Shown: positions 28,907-39,277 of the stretch, piece by piece
How the letters are laid out: every line of letters starts with the position of its first letter
Position numbering within the stretch: position 1 is the first letter of the stretch
DNA from: Providencia sp. PROV188
GTDB lineage: Bacteria > Pseudomonadota > Gammaproteobacteria > Enterobacterales > Enterobacteriaceae
Assembly (NCBI RefSeq): GCF_027595165.1
Contig: NZ_CP097291.1
Coordinates: forward strand, 3,224,001 to 3,288,000
DNA length: 64,000 nucleotides
Reading direction: 5' to 3'
The notes under the pieces: generated by a model
Seen by the model: the letters and a program-made list of their open reading frames with translations, nothing else
Database searches by the model: none
Told to the model about the DNA's origin: nothing
Translations under genes and position numbers: made by a program

Positions 28907-29887
28907 ATGGAATTAGACATGTCAAATATCGATTTTCAGAAAGTAGGTAAAGAAGTTCTCCATATCGAACGCGAAGGTCTGAAAAACCTAGAACAATATA
29001 TTAATCATGACTTTGATCTTGCTTGTCAGCAAATCTTTGCTTGTCAGGGAAAAGTGGTCGTTATGGGGATGGGGAAATCAGGGCATATTGGACGGAAAAT
29101 TGCGGCGACGCTTGCCAGCACAGGAACGCCTTCATTTTTCGTGCATCCTGGGGAAGCTAGCCATGGCGATTTAGGGATGATCTCCAATAAAGACGTTGTA
29201 TTAGCGATTTCGAACTCTGGTGAATCAGGAGAGATCTTAGCCCTACTGCCAGTGTTAAAGCGTATCAAAGTCCCACTGATCTGCATGACCAATAATCCAG
29301 ACAGTAACATGGGCAAATATGCAGATATCCACTTATGCATAAAAGTACCACAAGAAGCCTGCCCGCTAGGTTTGGCACCGACAACAAGTACCACGGCAAC
29401 ATTAGTGATGGGTGATGCGTTAGCCATTGCATTATTAACCGCCCGCGGCTTTACAGCAGATGATTTTGCACTATCTCATCCAGGGGGCGCACTTGGGCGC
29501 AAACTTTTACTCTTAGTTCGTGATTTAATGAGTACCGGTGACGATGTCCCTCATATTCCGAAAAGTGCCACATTACGCGAAGCCCTTGTGGAAATTACCC
29601 GTAAAAAGCTGGGTATGACCGTCATTTGTGATGACGATATGAATATTCAAGGGATATTCACGGATGGGGATTTGCGCCGTATTTTTGATATGGGCATCGA
29701 CCTTAATAATGCCAAAATTGCCGATTTAATGACGCCGGGCGGTATTCGAGTCGCGCCAGGTATGCTAGCTGTTGAAGCGCTGAACCTGATGCAATCTCGC
29801 CATGTCACGTCGTTATTAGTGGCAGATGGCGACCAATTAGTGGGTGTTCTCCATATGCACGACCTACTGCAAGCGGGTGTGGTATAA
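28907..29887 (+). CDS. kdsD: Arabinose-5-phosphate isomerase
   Basis: 326 residues. The SIS domain (GKVVVMGMGKSGHIGRKIAATLASTGTPSFF; SNSGESGEI) converts ribulose-5-phosphate to arabinose-5-phosphate, the first step to Kdo for LPS. Two CBS domains form the C-terminal third (LMSTGDDVPHI; MNLMQSRHVTSLLVADGD-like). The start is uncertain: ATG 28907 (MELDMSNIDF) is chosen, ATG 28919 has a slightly better ribosome binding site, and a TTG at 28886 lies in the tandem repeats. It heads the kdsD-kdsC-lptC-lptA-lptB line. Confidence 0.96.
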   Translation: MELDMSNIDFQKVGKEVLHIEREGLKNLEQYINHDFDLACQQIFACQGKVVVMGMGKSGHIGRKIAATLASTGTPSFFVHPGEASHGDLGMISNKDVVLAISNSGESGEILALLPVLKRIKVPLICMTNNPDSNMGKYADIHLCIKVPQEACPLGLAPTTSTTATLVMGDALAIALLTARGFTADDFALSHPGGALGRKLLLLVRDLMSTGDDVPHIPKSATLREALVEITRKKLGMTVICDDDMNIQGIFTDGDLRRIFDMGIDLNNAKIADLMTPGGIRVAPGMLAVEALNLMQSRHVTSLLVADGDQLVGVLHMHDLLQAGVV

Positions 29888-29914
29888 GTCGAAAGTATAC
29901 ATAAAGGAAATAGA

Positions 29915-30475
29915 ATGAACCCTAATTATCAGAATACTTGCTATGGGTCTGTAGCAAATTCTGTGATAGAAAAAGCGACCAAAATTAAACTGCTTATCTG
30001 TGATGTCGATGGCGTGATGTCCGACGGTTTAATTTATATGGGGAATAATGGCGAAGAATTAAAAGCCTTTAATGTCCGCGATGGGTATGGCATTCGCTGC
30101 CTATTAACCTCAGGTATCGAAGTCGCTATTATCACCGGACGCAAAGCTAAATTGCTGGAAGACAGAGCCCAAACGTTAGGTATTACATATCTTTACCAAG
30201 GACAAAGCGATAAGCTTTTGGCGTATCGCGAACTGTTAGATAAACTACAACTAACAGAAGAGCAAACAGCTTACATTGGTGATGACCTCATTGACTGGCC
30301 CGTGATGGCAAAAGTTGGGTTATCCGTTGCGGTTGCTGATGCACACCCTTTGTTATTACCTAAAGCAGACTATGTAACACATATTGGTGGCGGAAAAGGG
30401 GCAGTACGTGAACTCTGCGACCTTATTCTGTTATCCCAAAATAAACTGGAAGAAGCTAAAGGCTTGTCGATTTAA
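29915..30475 (+). CDS. kdsC: 3-deoxy-D-manno-octulosonate 8-phosphate phosphatase
   Basis: 186 residues, HAD superfamily C0 type. The nucleophile motif is LLICDVDGVMSDG, with ITGRKAKL (motif II/III) and GDDLIDWPVM (motif IV). It dephosphorylates Kdo-8-P to Kdo in the cytoplasm. It lies 27 bases after kdsD and 16 bases before lptC. Confidence 0.97.
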   Translation: MNPNYQNTCYGSVANSVIEKATKIKLLICDVDGVMSDGLIYMGNNGEELKAFNVRDGYGIRCLLTSGIEVAIITGRKAKLLEDRAQTLGITYLYQGQSDKLLAYRELLDKLQLTEEQTAYIGDDLIDWPVMAKVGLSVAVADAHPLLLPKADYVTHIGGGKGAVRELCDLILLSQNKLEEAKGLSI

Positions 30476-30491
30476 AGAACAGATATCATTC

Positions 30492-31085
30492 ATGAGCAAC
30501 GCAAAAAAGTGGTTAATCACTGTTTTATCCCTCATTGTATTGGGGCTAATTGGTTGGAACTTTTCGGTTTACGATGACTCCAAACCATTAACAACCGAAA
30601 TCAATGACGGGAAACCTAATTATCAAACTGATGATTCAGTAACTTTCGTCTATAATCCAGCGGGTGATTTAGCCTATAAACTCGCCGCGAGCAAAGTTGA
30701 TAATTATACCGATGGGAAAATCACGTGGTTTACCAATCCGGTATTAACCACTTATAACGATGCGGGTACGCCGACTTGGACGGTGAAATCCATTAAGGCA
30801 AGATTAACCAAAGAGCGTGTGCTCTACCTGTATAGCGATGTTCAAGTTGACAGTTTGACTCCTGAGCCTCAAATCCAGCGCATTACCACAGATAATGCGG
30901 TGGTCAATCTAGTCACACAAGATGTTTCATCTGACGATAAAGTTACCATTATCGGACACGGGCTAAATTCAACGGGCTTAAAAATGAAGGGGAACCTTCG
31001 TACAAGAACCGCTGAATTAATTGAAGATGTTAAAACTCACTATGAGTTACAACCAAAAGAGCAACACAATGAATCAAGTAACTAA
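30492..31085 (+). CDS. lptC: LPS transport bitopic protein LptC
   Basis: 197 residues from the ATG at 30492 (MSNAKKWLITVLSL); a longer reading overlapping kdsC is rejected. One N-terminal membrane helix (about 7-25) is followed by a periplasmic beta-jellyroll. LptC takes LPS from LptB2FG and passes it to LptA. It overlaps the lptA start by 17 bases. Confidence 0.95.
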   Translation: MSNAKKWLITVLSLIVLGLIGWNFSVYDDSKPLTTEINDGKPNYQTDDSVTFVYNPAGDLAYKLAASKVDNYTDGKITWFTNPVLTTYNDAGTPTWTVKSIKARLTKERVLYLYSDVQVDSLTPEPQIQRITTDNAVVNLVTQDVSSDDKVTIIGHGLNSTGLKMKGNLRTRTAELIEDVKTHYELQPKEQHNESSN

Positions 31086-31626
31086 GAAAAGTTTTATTCA
31101 AGGGGCTATTGCAAGTGCAATTTTGGCTCTTAGCCTACCGGCAATGGCACTGAAAACAGATACCCAACAACCGATGACCATTAATTCGGTTAAGCAATCT
31201 CTTGATTTAGAAAAAAATATCACCACATTTACTGATGACGTTGTTATCAAGCAAGGTTCCATTGATATTCGTGCCAACAAAGTTGTTGTGACTCGCCCAA
31301 GCAGCGATTCCGATAAAATCGTCATTGAAGCATTTGGTACGCCAGTGACTTTCTTCCAGTTACAAGACGATGGCAAACCAATTAAAGGTCACGCATCCAA
31401 AGCACGTTATGAAGTTGATCAGCAGCTGGTGACATTAACGGGTGATGCCTACCTTGAGCAGCTCGATAGTAATATCAAAGGCGATAAGATCACTTACGTC
31501 GTTCCAACACAAAAAATGGAAGCGTTCAGCGATAAAGGCAAGCGCGTAACAACTGTCTTATTACCAGCCCAGTTACAAGAGAAAGGCCCAGCAGCACAGG
31601 GTTCATCAACAAGTAAGAGTAAATAA
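31069..31626 (+). CDS. lptA: Periplasmic LPS bridge protein LptA
   Basis: 185 residues. The ATG at 31069 gives a clear signal peptide ([16 protein letters not shown]... ending LPAMA, about residue 25). The mature beta-jellyroll contains [20 protein letters not shown] and [13 protein letters not shown], close to E. coli LptA. LptA monomers form the bridge that carries LPS across the periplasm to LptDE. An earlier ATG at 31042 is possible but would lengthen the signal peptide. Confidence 0.95.
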   Translation: MNQVTKKSFIQGAIASAILALSLPAMALKTDTQQPMTINSVKQSLDLEKNITTFTDDVVIKQGSIDIRANKVVVTRPSSDSDKIVIEAFGTPVTFFQLQDDGKPIKGHASKARYEVDQQLVTLTGDAYLEQLDSNIKGDKITYVVPTQKMEAFSDKGKRVTTVLLPAQLQEKGPAAQGSSTSKSK

Positions 31627-31631
31627 TTGTT

Positions 31632-32357
31632 ATGGCAACACTAACCGCAGAGAATCTGGCGAAATCCTATAAAAAACGCAGCGTAGTCACTGACGTCAGC
31701 CTGGAAGTGAAATCAGGGGAAATCGTCGGTCTCTTAGGCCCTAACGGTGCGGGTAAAACGACCACTTTTTATATGGTAGTCGGCATTGTTCAGCGGGATG
31801 CTGGTAAAATTTTAATTGATGGTGAGGATATTAGCTTACTTCCTCTGCATGAGCGCGCTCGTCGTGGCATTGGCTATCTTCCTCAAGAAGCATCTATTTT
31901 CCGCCGCCTCAGTGTGTATGATAACCTGATGGCCGTGTTAGAAATTCGCCCTGACTTAACCTCAGAACAGCGCAAAGAGCGTGCTGAAGAGCTGATGGAG
32001 GAGTTCAGTATTACTCACCTGCGTGATAGCGTAGGTCAGTCACTGTCCGGTGGTGAGCGTCGTCGAGTGGAAATTGCACGCGCCCTCGCTGCTAATCCAA
32101 AATTTATCCTGTTAGATGAGCCGTTTGCAGGGGTTGATCCGATTTCCGTTTTGGATATCAAAAAAATCATCCAACACTTGCGTGACTATGGGCTTGGCGT
32201 GTTAATCACCGACCATAACGTCCGCGAAACTCTCGATGTTTGCGAGCGTGCTTACATTGTCAGCCAAGGGCACTTGATTGCTCACGGCTCACCAGAGATG
32301 ATCCTTGAAAACGAGCAAGTGAAACGTGTTTATTTGGGTGAAGGCTTTAGACTGTAG
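31632..32357 (+). CDS. lptB: LPS export ABC transporter ATPase LptB
   Basis: 241 residues, as in E. coli. Walker A is [12 protein letters not shown], the signature is [15 protein letters not shown], and Walker B is [12 protein letters not shown]. LptB dimerises on LptFG and drives LPS extraction from the inner membrane. It starts 5 bases after lptA. Its stop codon lies within a short tandem repeat. Confidence 0.98.
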   Translation: MATLTAENLAKSYKKRSVVTDVSLEVKSGEIVGLLGPNGAGKTTTFYMVVGIVQRDAGKILIDGEDISLLPLHERARRGIGYLPQEASIFRRLSVYDNLMAVLEIRPDLTSEQRKERAEELMEEFSITHLRDSVGQSLSGGERRRVEIARALAANPKFILLDEPFAGVDPISVLDIKKIIQHLRDYGLGVLITDHNVRETLDVCERAYIVSQGHLIAHGSPEMILENEQVKRVYLGEGFRL

Positions 32358-32392
32358 TTTGTAGACTATCGCTTGTAGACTGTCGTTTGTAG
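32346..32392 (+). repeat. Short tandem repeat across the lptB stop codon
   Basis: Imperfect repeats with core TGTAGACTrTCGy recur at 14-15 bases (TTTGTAGACTATCGC, TTGTAGACTGTCGT, then TTGTAG), with a first partial unit inside the lptB 3' end (TTTAGACTGTAG). The array includes the lptB stop and sits in the lptB-rpoN gap. Confidence 0.65.
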
Positions 32393-32455
32393 TATTGCCT
32401 TGTTGGTTGTCATGACATTGGTTGTGTAAGTGGTAATGGAGAATAAAGCACATTC

Positions 32456-33901
32456 ATGAAGCAAAGTTTGCAGCTCAGAATCAGTCAACAACTTGCAATG
32501 ACACCTCAATTGCAACAGGCCATCCGCCTGTTGCAGTTATCCACACTTGAGCTTCAACAAGAAATTCAACTCGCACTTGAAACCAACCCTCTGCTTGAAC
32601 AAGAAGAGTCATCCTCTGAGCAAGAGAACTTAGATAACCTAGGCAACGACACTGACAGCAGCGAAATCGATACCAAAGATGCCCTTGAAAACGCGGATAT
32701 GCCCGATGAGCTTCCACTAGATGCTGATTGGGATGAAATCTATACAGCAGGTACCCCGTCGGGCACTAGCAACGACTACAGCTTCGATGAACTTCCTGTT
32801 TACCAAGGGGAAACTACCCAAACACTGCAAGATTATCTAATCTGGCAAGCGGATCTCACCCCGTTTACCGATACTGATCGCGCGATTGCGACTTCGATTA
32901 TCGATTCAATTGATGATTCAGGCTATCTCACAAGCTCAATCAGTGAGATCCACGAAGGGATTGATGACCCCGATATCACCTTAGAAGAAGTCGTTGCCGT
33001 TTTAAAACGTATCCAGCATTTTGACCCATTAGGCGTGGCAGCTCAGGATCTCAAAGAGTGTTTGTTGATCCAGCTCTCTTTATACCCAAAAGAGACAATT
33101 GGTCTGCAAGAAGCTAGACTGATTATTAGCAATCATATTGATTTACTGGCAAATCGTGATTTTCGGCAACTGAGCAAACTGACCCGCTTAAAAGAAGATG
33201 CGCTGAAAACAGCAATTGACCTGATCCTTACGCTGAATCCCAAGCCAGGGCAGTCAATCAATACGGGTGAATCGGAATATGTTATTCCCGATGTACTGGT
33301 GAAAAAAGTCGGTGGGCACTGGCAAGTTGAGTTAAATACAGATAGCATCCCTAAGTTAAGCATCAATAATCATTATGCTTCAATGGCAAATGATTCAGCC
33401 AGCGAAAGTGACACGCAATATATTCGCAGTCACTTGCAGGATGCGAAATGGCTGATTAAAAGCTTAGAGAGCCGCCATGAAACATTACTTAAAGTGGCGA
33501 CCTGTATTGTTGAGCAACAACAAGAATTTTTTGAGTTAGGCGAAGAGTATATGAAACCAATGATTTTGGCAGACATTGCCTATCAGGTGGACATGCATGA
33601 ATCGACTATCTCCCGTGTGACAACTCAAAAATTTCTGCATAGTCCACGAGGCATTTTTGAGTTGAAGTATTTTTTCTCCAGTCACGTCAGCACGGACACC
33701 GGAGGAGAAGCCTCCTCCACTGCGATTCGTGCGCTGGTGAAGAAGCTGGTTGCTGCGGAAAACCCAGCAAAACCATTGAGTGACAGTAAATTGACGAGTA
33801 TGCTGGCAGAGCAAGGTATACAAGTTGCTCGTCGAACTGTTGCTAAGTATCGTGAGTCATTATCTATTCCGCCATCAAATCAACGTAAACAGTTGGTTTA
33901 A
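32456..33901 (+). CDS. rpoN: RNA polymerase sigma-54 factor
   Basis: 481 residues (477 in E. coli). Region I is Gln/Leu-rich ([20 protein letters not shown]), region II is acidic, the core-binding region is central, then an HTH, and the RpoN box [10 protein letters not shown] lies near the C-terminus. Sigma-54 directs transcription from -24/-12 promoters with enhancer-binding activators. It is followed by hpf, ptsN, rapZ and npr, the usual nitrogen-PTS neighbourhood. Confidence 0.97.
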   Translation: MKQSLQLRISQQLAMTPQLQQAIRLLQLSTLELQQEIQLALETNPLLEQEESSSEQENLDNLGNDTDSSEIDTKDALENADMPDELPLDADWDEIYTAGTPSGTSNDYSFDELPVYQGETTQTLQDYLIWQADLTPFTDTDRAIATSIIDSIDDSGYLTSSISEIHEGIDDPDITLEEVVAVLKRIQHFDPLGVAAQDLKECLLIQLSLYPKETIGLQEARLIISNHIDLLANRDFRQLSKLTRLKEDALKTAIDLILTLNPKPGQSINTGESEYVIPDVLVKKVGGHWQVELNTDSIPKLSINNHYASMANDSASESDTQYIRSHLQDAKWLIKSLESRHETLLKVATCIVEQQQEFFELGEEYMKPMILADIAYQVDMHESTISRVTTQKFLHSPRGIFELKYFFSSHVSTDTGGEASSTAIRALVKKLVAAENPAKPLSDSKLTSMLAEQGIQVARRTVAKYRESLSIPPSNQRKQLV

Positions 33902-33924
33902 CCCAATAATATAAGGAAGATTGT

Positions 33925-34212
33925 ATGGAATTTCAGATTACTGGACACAATATTGAAGTTACACCGGCATTGCGCGAAACGGTTGAGAAAAAACTCAAGA
34001 AATTAGAGCAATTGTTTGATCGTATTAACAGTATCCAAGTTGTTCTGAAAGTGGAAAAAGTTCAGCAAATTGCTGAAGCCACCCTGCAACTCAACGGCGC
34101 AGAAATTCACGCATCAGCGGAAGACGACGATATGTACGCGGCACTTGATTTACTCCTTGATAAGCTGTCACGCCAATTAACCAAACATAAAGAAAAACTG
34201 AGACAACACTAA
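33925..34212 (+). CDS. hpf: Ribosome hibernation promoting factor (short HPF)
   Basis: 95 residues, the short S30AE/HPF type of gammaproteobacteria with no C-terminal dimerisation domain (MEFQITGHNIEVTPALRETVEKKL; AEDDDMYAALDLLLDKLSRQL). It promotes 100S ribosome dimers with RMF in stationary phase. It lies 23 bases after rpoN with AAGGAAG as ribosome binding site. Confidence 0.97.
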   Translation: MEFQITGHNIEVTPALRETVEKKLKKLEQLFDRINSIQVVLKVEKVQQIAEATLQLNGAEIHASAEDDDMYAALDLLLDKLSRQLTKHKEKLRQH

Positions 34213-34300
34213 TACATTTAGCCAGTCGTTGACTGATTAATGTTCTGAACCAGATGGTGGCATACATCATCTGGTTTTGTAGTCCTAAGTGAATAATAAA

Positions 34301-34768
34301 ATGAATAGTGATATAGAAATCCAATTAAGCGATGTTTTATCCGCCAGTTGCACACGTAATAATTTAGTTTGCACCAGTAAGAAGAGAGCATTAGAAATTA
34401 TTAGTGAGTTAGCGGCCGCCGAGTTGGGATTACCGGAAAATACGGTATTTGAAGCGTTACTAACCAGAGAAAAAGTTGGCACCACGGGTATTGGTGGTGG
34501 AATTGCAATCCCTCATGGCAAACTCAATGAAGGCGAAAGTGCACGCGCCGCTGGCGTATTTTTGCATTTAGAAGAGCCCATTGCGTTTGATGCGATTGAT
34601 AACCAACCTGTTGATCTGCTTTTTGCATTACTTGTTCCATCGGATCAATGTAAAACTCACTTACATACGTTGTCTCTTATCGCTAAAAAATTAGCGGATA
34701 AAGCGTTCTGTAAGCGTCTGCGTAGTGCGCAAAGTGACGAAGAGTTATACCAGATCATCATTGAGTAA
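34301..34768 (+). CDS. ptsN: Nitrogen-regulatory PTS enzyme IIA (EIIA-Ntr)
   Basis: 155 residues from the ATG at 34301, which matches the E. coli start; a GTG at 34289 in frame is an alternative. The phosphorylated His lies in GGGIAIPHGKLNEG. It is the terminal phosphoacceptor of the PtsP-NPr-EIIA-Ntr chain and regulates K+ transport and phosphate/cell-envelope signalling. The C-terminus is about 8 residues shorter than in E. coli. Confidence 0.96.
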   Translation: MNSDIEIQLSDVLSASCTRNNLVCTSKKRALEIISELAAAELGLPENTVFEALLTREKVGTTGIGGGIAIPHGKLNEGESARAAGVFLHLEEPIAFDAIDNQPVDLLFALLVPSDQCKTHLHTLSLIAKKLADKAFCKRLRSAQSDEELYQIIIE

Positions 34769-34948
34769 GTAATAACTGATATGTGTTGATGCCAGCCTAA
34801 TGATATTGTTATGATTTCTTTCATTCGGCATCGTAAAACACCGCAAAATGCAAAATAGTCAGACGTGTTTGATCAATTAGAAATGTGTGATCAGTGAGAA
34901 ATCGATCATTAAGATATAAATCCTTAAGAGACAGAAGGGAGTTAGCTC

Positions 34949-35803
34949 ATGGTGCTGATGATTGTCAGCGGCCGTTCCGGTTCGGGAAAATCCGTTGCCC
35001 TACGCGCGCTGGAAGATATGGGTTTCTATTGTGTGGATAACCTGCCGGTAGTCTTACTGCCGGAATTGGCTAATTCACTTGCCGATCGCAATATTTCTGC
35101 GGCCGTGAGCATTGACGTGCGTAATATGCCCGACAATCCAGAAGTGTTTGAAGAAGCGATTGATAAACTGCCATCAACCTTCTCGCCACAACTGCTATTT
35201 CTGGATGCAGATCGCAACACATTAATTCGTCGTTACAGTGATACTCGTCGATTACACCCACTTTCAAGTAAAAATTTATCCTTAGAAAGTGCCATCGACG
35301 AAGAAAACGAGCTATTAGAACCGCTACGCTCCCGCGCTGACTTGGTCATTGATACCTCAGAAATGTCAGTGCACGAATTAGCGGAAATGCTCAGAACCCG
35401 CTTAATGGGCAAACGCGAGCGTGAGCTGACCATGGTGTTTGAGTCCTTCGGTTTCAAACACGGTATTCCAATTGATGCTGACTACGTTTTCGATGTGCGC
35501 TTTTTACCAAACCCACACTGGGATCCTAAACTGCGCCCAATGACCGGTTTAGATCGTCCCGTTGCGGCCTTCTTGGACAGACACACCGAGGTTCATAACT
35601 TTATTTACCAGACTCGTAGTTACTTAGAGTTATGGTTACCGATGTTAGAAACCAATAACCGCAGCTACCTCACCGTCGCCATCGGCTGTACGGGAGGGAA
35701 ACACCGTTCGGTGTATGTGGCAGAACAGCTGGCTGATTATTTCCGCTCCCGAGGGAAAAACGTCCAGTCACGCCACAGAACGTTGGAAAAACGCAAGCAA
35801 TGA
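34949..35803 (+). CDS. rapZ: RNase adapter protein RapZ
   Basis: 284 residues, as in E. coli. Walker A is [14 protein letters not shown] at the N-terminus; Walker B-like is QLLFLDAD; the C-terminal RNA-binding domain has [16 protein letters not shown]. RapZ binds GlcN6P and presents the sRNA GlmZ to RNase E, thereby controlling glmS. It lies 180 bases after ptsN, with the GGGAG ribosome binding site, and overlaps npr by 4 bases. Confidence 0.97.
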   Translation: MVLMIVSGRSGSGKSVALRALEDMGFYCVDNLPVVLLPELANSLADRNISAAVSIDVRNMPDNPEVFEEAIDKLPSTFSPQLLFLDADRNTLIRRYSDTRRLHPLSSKNLSLESAIDEENELLEPLRSRADLVIDTSEMSVHELAEMLRTRLMGKRERELTMVFESFGFKHGIPIDADYVFDVRFLPNPHWDPKLRPMTGLDRPVAAFLDRHTEVHNFIYQTRSYLELWLPMLETNNRSYLTVAIGCTGGKHRSVYVAEQLADYFRSRGKNVQSRHRTLEKRKQ

Positions 35804-36072
35804 CCGTCAAAGCAACGATTACGCTAAAAAACCGCCTTGGTATGCATGCCAGACCAGCAATGCTTCTCTATGATTTAGTTAAACAATTTAACTCTAGAGT
35901 CATTTTAAAAAATGACAGCCAAATTGAGGCCGAGGCGGATAGCGTTATTGCGATGTTGATGTTAGACTCGGAACAAGGTAGTAAAATTGATATCGAGGTT
36001 AGCGGACCCGATGAAGATTTGGCGTTATCCGCAATCATTAAACTGTTTGAAAGTGGATTTGACGAAGAGTAG
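35800..36072 (+). CDS. npr: Phosphocarrier protein NPr of the nitrogen PTS
   Basis: 90 residues (also called ptsO). The HPr fold has the phosphorylated His in [12 protein letters not shown] and the Ser region near [10 protein letters not shown]. It passes phosphate from PtsP to EIIA-Ntr. The ATG overlaps the rapZ stop (ATGA), a sign of coupled translation. Confidence 0.96.
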   Translation: MTVKATITLKNRLGMHARPAMLLYDLVKQFNSRVILKNDSQIEAEADSVIAMLMLDSEQGSKIDIEVSGPDEDLALSAIIKLFESGFDEE

Positions 36073-36208
36073 TCCAACTCATTGCGTCATTACATCTTAG
36101 CGAACAGAGCAATATACATGGTTTTACACGCATAGGCACCGAGTTCGTGATCCCGATCTCTTCCCTTTAACGCCTATAGCGCCTAATATTTTACATAATC
36201 TATTTTCT

Positions 36209-36250
36209 AGCAAACACCCCCTGCCTTCTGGGTGGGGGGTGTTTGCTTTG
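36209..36250 (+). terminator. Hairpin terminator after npr
   Basis: Long stem AGCAAACACCCCC / GGGGGGTGTTTGCT with a 12-base loop, followed by TTG. The T-run is weak but the stem is very stable. It lies just upstream of rnk, at the end of the rpoN-npr line. Confidence 0.75.
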
Positions 36251-36272
36251 TACGTCCCTATTGGAGTGTGGT

Positions 36273-36683
36273 ATGACAAAGCCAACAATTATTATCAATG
36301 ATTTAGATGCAGAACGCTTAGATGCCCTGATGGAGCAAGCCGCTTATGCGGGTACGCCTGTTGCTGAAGCACTAAACGACGAATTAGACCGCGCAGATAT
36401 CGTATCTCCACAAGAGATCCCTGCGGATGTGGTCACAATGAACAGCACTATTCGTTTCTTAGATTTAATCAGTAACGAAGAGCGCACACGCACATTGGTT
36501 TACCCTGCCTCTCTCAAAGATAGTGCAGAACAACTGTCCGTGATGGCGCCAATCGGTGCAGCTTTATTAGGTTTACATGTTAACGACGAAATTAGCTGGG
36601 CGCTGCCAAACGGCGTAGAAACCCGTGTTCGTGTGTTAGAGATTGTTTATCAACCTGAAGCGGCTGGCGAGTTCCATCGCTAG
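36273..36683 (+). CDS. rnk: Nucleoside diphosphate kinase regulator Rnk
   Basis: 136 residues, as in E. coli. It has an N-terminal coiled coil and a C-terminal GreA-like FKBP-type domain ([27 protein letters not shown]). Rnk binds RNA polymerase near the secondary channel and affects nucleotide pools. The ATG at 36273 has GGAG upstream; a TTG at 36243 within the hairpin is rejected. Confidence 0.95.
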   Translation: MTKPTIIINDLDAERLDALMEQAAYAGTPVAEALNDELDRADIVSPQEIPADVVTMNSTIRFLDLISNEERTRTLVYPASLKDSAEQLSVMAPIGAALLGLHVNDEISWALPNGVETRVRVLEIVYQPEAAGEFHR

Positions 36684-36764
36684 TTGCGATGCTCAACAAG
36701 AGAAAGAAGACTAGCCGAAAAAAGTTTCCATCAAGAAACTGTCGTTAGTCTTCAGGCGGTATTC

Positions 36765-36787
36765 AGGCACTCATTGAGTGCCTTTTT
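36765..36787 (+). terminator. Terminator after rnk
   Basis: Stem AGGCACTC / GAGTGCCT with a 3-base loop, followed by TTTT. It lies between rnk and convergent pmbA. Confidence 0.85.
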
Positions 36788-36817
36788 GCTATTTAGCGCT
36801 TATTGTTCAACTAGAAC

Positions 36818-38158
36818 TTACTGCCCTGCAATACTCATTTCAGGGATCAACACAGAACCACACTGAATATTGCTGCGCGTTTCGATATCATCGGCGATAG
36901 TCACCATGTTCATCCACATATCCTTCAAATTACCTGCAATGGTAATTTCGCTCACAGGATACTGAATTTCGCCATTTTCTACCCAAAAACCGGATGCCCC
37001 ACGGGAATAGTCCCCCGTAATTCCACTCACACCCTGTCCCATCAGCTCAGTGACTACTAAGCCGGTCCCCATTTGCTTCAACAAAGCATCAAACGATAAG
37101 CCTTGTCCTTCAATGCGCCAGTTATGAATCCCACCCGCATGACCTGTGCTTTGCAGCCCCAGTTTACGCGCAGAATAACTGGTCATCAGCCAGGTTTGCA
37201 GAACGCCATTTTCCACAATATTGCGTTCAGTAGTACGTACACCTTCACTGTCAAATGGGGATGAGGCTAAACCACCCATCAAATGCGGCTGCTCATTAAT
37301 AGTTAACCAGCTTGGTAAAATTTGTTTGCCAAGGCTATCCATTAAGAATGATGATTTACGATAAATGCTGCTGCCACTGATAGCACCGACTAAATGACCA
37401 AATAACCCCGTCGCCACTTCTGAGGCAAAAATAACGGGAGCTTTCATGGTTGGCAATTTACGTGGCGATAAGCGAGATAATGTACGACGAGCACACTCTT
37501 GACCTACCCACTCAGGGGATTTTAATGCCTGCATGCTGCGTGCGATGGTATACGCATAATCGCGCTCCATTTCACCATTTTGCTCGGCGATTACGCAGCT
37601 CGACATCGAATAACGGCTAGAACTGTAGCTCTTTAATAGACCTAGAGAGTTACCAAAGACACGGATACCATAGTGTCCATTGAAGCTACCGCCTTCCGTA
37701 TTCACAATGCGTGAATCTGCATTTAATGCGGTCATTTCCGCAATTGATGCCAGCTTGATGGCTTCCTCAGGGGAAAGCTCTGTAGCTTGGAATAGGTTTA
37801 AATCCGGCGCATCAAATGCCAGTAATGATTTGTCAGCAGGGCCTGCACACGGGTCTTCAGAAGTATAAGACGCAATATCAATCGCGGCTTGAACTGTACG
37901 CTCAATGGCTTCGTCGCTTAAATCCGTTGAAGATGCACTGCCTTTGCGTTGTTTATGGTAAACCGTGATCCCGAGCGCCCCATCACTGTTAAATTCCACA
38001 TTCTCCACATCACCTTGGCGCGTGCTCACGCTAATGCCGGTGCTTTTATTGACTGCAACTTCAGCGCCATCACAACGGCTTTTGGCGAATTCCAATGCGT
38101 GGGCGACGGCTTGTTCTAATTGTTTACGTTGTTCGGCAACTTGTTCAGTAACACTCAT
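36818..38158 (-). CDS. pmbA: Metalloprotease PmbA/TldE
   Basis: 446 residues (450 in E. coli). It is the subunit of the heterodimeric TldD/TldE protease that lacks the HExxxH metal site and pairs with TldD (41.2 kb here). The complex trims microcin B17 leader peptide and degrades CcdA in E. coli. Typical segments are [20 protein letters not shown] and [13 protein letters not shown] near the C-terminus. It is divergent from darP, as in E. coli. Confidence 0.96.
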   Translation of the reverse strand: MSVTEQVAEQRKQLEQAVAHALEFAKSRCDGAEVAVNKSTGISVSTRQGDVENVEFNSDGALGITVYHKQRKGSASSTDLSDEAIERTVQAAIDIASYTSEDPCAGPADKSLLAFDAPDLNLFQATELSPEEAIKLASIAEMTALNADSRIVNTEGGSFNGHYGIRVFGNSLGLLKSYSSSRYSMSSCVIAEQNGEMERDYAYTIARSMQALKSPEWVGQECARRTLSRLSPRKLPTMKAPVIFASEVATGLFGHLVGAISGSSIYRKSSFLMDSLGKQILPSWLTINEQPHLMGGLASSPFDSEGVRTTERNIVENGVLQTWLMTSYSARKLGLQSTGHAGGIHNWRIEGQGLSFDALLKQMGTGLVVTELMGQGVSGITGDYSRGASGFWVENGEIQYPVSEITIAGNLKDMWMNMVTIADDIETRSNIQCGSVLIPEMSIAGQ

Positions 38159-38341
38159 GCATTTTGTCCAATAAAGAGGGGAAAAGTGATTTTCTACCTC
38201 GACATATCAATGTCAGGTAGTCATAAGGGGGTTTTCCCAGTTACAATAGAGTTAATCTATAAATGTTAACACTCACAACGCCGTAAATCATGCTAATTAC
38301 TCGTAATTACACGGCGGCGTTTAGTAAAAAGGAAAATCCCT

Positions 38342-38887
38342 ATGGCCAAACAGCCTGAAGATTGGCTGGATGATATCCCAGCGCCCCAAGATGATGAGGA
38401 CGATGAGATTATTTGGGTCAGCAAAAGCGAAATTAAACGCGATGCCGAGATCCTCAAAAAACTGGGGGCGGAACTTGTTGATTTAAGTAAAAGCGAGCTT
38501 GAGCGCATCCCATTAGACACTCAATTACTTGAGGCTATTGAATTAGCGCAAAAAATTAAACGTGAAGGTCGTCGTCGTCAATTACAACTTATCGGTAAAC
38601 TACTACGTTCTCGTGAAGTTGAACCGATCACTGAAGCCCTTGATAAGCTGAAAAACCGCCATAACCAGCAAGTTGTTATTTTGCACAAGCTGGAAGATCT
38701 GCGTAACCGTTTATTAGCCGATGGCGATGAAGTCATTGAAGAAGTCGTTGCGCTATTCCCACAAACTGATCGCCAGCAACTGCGAGCATTAGTCCGTAAT
38801 GCGAAGAAAGAGCGTGATGGAAATAAACCACCAAAAGCATTCCGCCAGATTTTCCAATATCTGAAAGAACTTTCTGATAGCAACTAA
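38342..38887 (+). CDS. darP: Ribosome-associated 50S biogenesis factor DarP (YjgA)
   Basis: 181 residues (183 in E. coli). An acidic N-terminus ([17 protein letters not shown]) is followed by two helical bundles rich in Lys/Arg ([35 protein letters not shown]). DarP binds late 50S precursors. It is monocistronic, divergent from pmbA. Confidence 0.95.
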   Translation: MAKQPEDWLDDIPAPQDDEDDEIIWVSKSEIKRDAEILKKLGAELVDLSKSELERIPLDTQLLEAIELAQKIKREGRRRQLQLIGKLLRSREVEPITEALDKLKNRHNQQVVILHKLEDLRNRLLADGDEVIEEVVALFPQTDRQQLRALVRNAKKERDGNKPPKAFRQIFQYLKELSDSN

Positions 38888-38948
38888 TCATCTATTCCCC
38901 TATACCCACAGTGGTTTAGGGGAGTATTCTTAAAAACCCACCCCATTG

Positions 38949-38977
38949 TTGCTTGCGATACCAAATCGCACTATCAT
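38949..38977 (+). promoter_or_regulatory. Candidate sigma70 promoter for the 77-residue gene and phosphatase
   Basis: TTGCTT and TATCAT are separated by exactly 17 bases, 67 bases ahead of the ATG at 39044. The -10 matches 5 of 6 and the -35 matches 3 of 6 consensus positions. Confidence 0.45.
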
Positions 38978-39043
38978 CTTCAACGTCATATTTTGACCCG
39001 TATTATCGCGGCTGCTGAACCACGATAAATTAATGAGGCAAAT

Positions 39044-39277
39044 ATGGATAACACCCGAAATAGAGCTTGGCGTCGAGCCAAAGATCGTATTAACAAATCA
39101 CGCGACAATTTAAATTCACAAGAAACCCAATGTTTTACTCCAGAAAAAAACTGGAAGCATTTGTACCTTCGAAGTGAAAAATTGGCTCGTGCCACACAAC
39201 TAGGCATTGATTATCCTCAAGTGAGTAACGCGTTACTAGCGCGACGTAGCCTTGAAGATATGCAAAATGACAAATGA
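39044..39277 (+). CDS. Small basic protein of unknown function
   Basis: 77 residues, not recognised. The N-terminus is strongly basic (NRAWRRAKDRINKSRDN), with no signal peptide, membrane helix or Cys pair. GAGG lies 8 bases before the ATG. Its stop overlaps the start of the phosphatase-like gene (ATGA), so the two are translated together. A small partner or regulator of that enzyme is one possibility; a nucleic-acid binder is another, from the basic N-terminus only. The overlap and good start support it being real. Confidence 0.7.
   Translation: MDNTRNRAWRRAKDRINKSRDNLNSQETQCFTPEKNWKHLYLRSEKLARATQLGIDYPQVSNALLARRSLEDMQNDK

Noticed and set aside
36684..36866. 60-residue open frame just after rnk
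   Set aside because: It covers the rnk terminator and the end of pmbA, starts directly at the rnk stop, and has no ribosome binding site.
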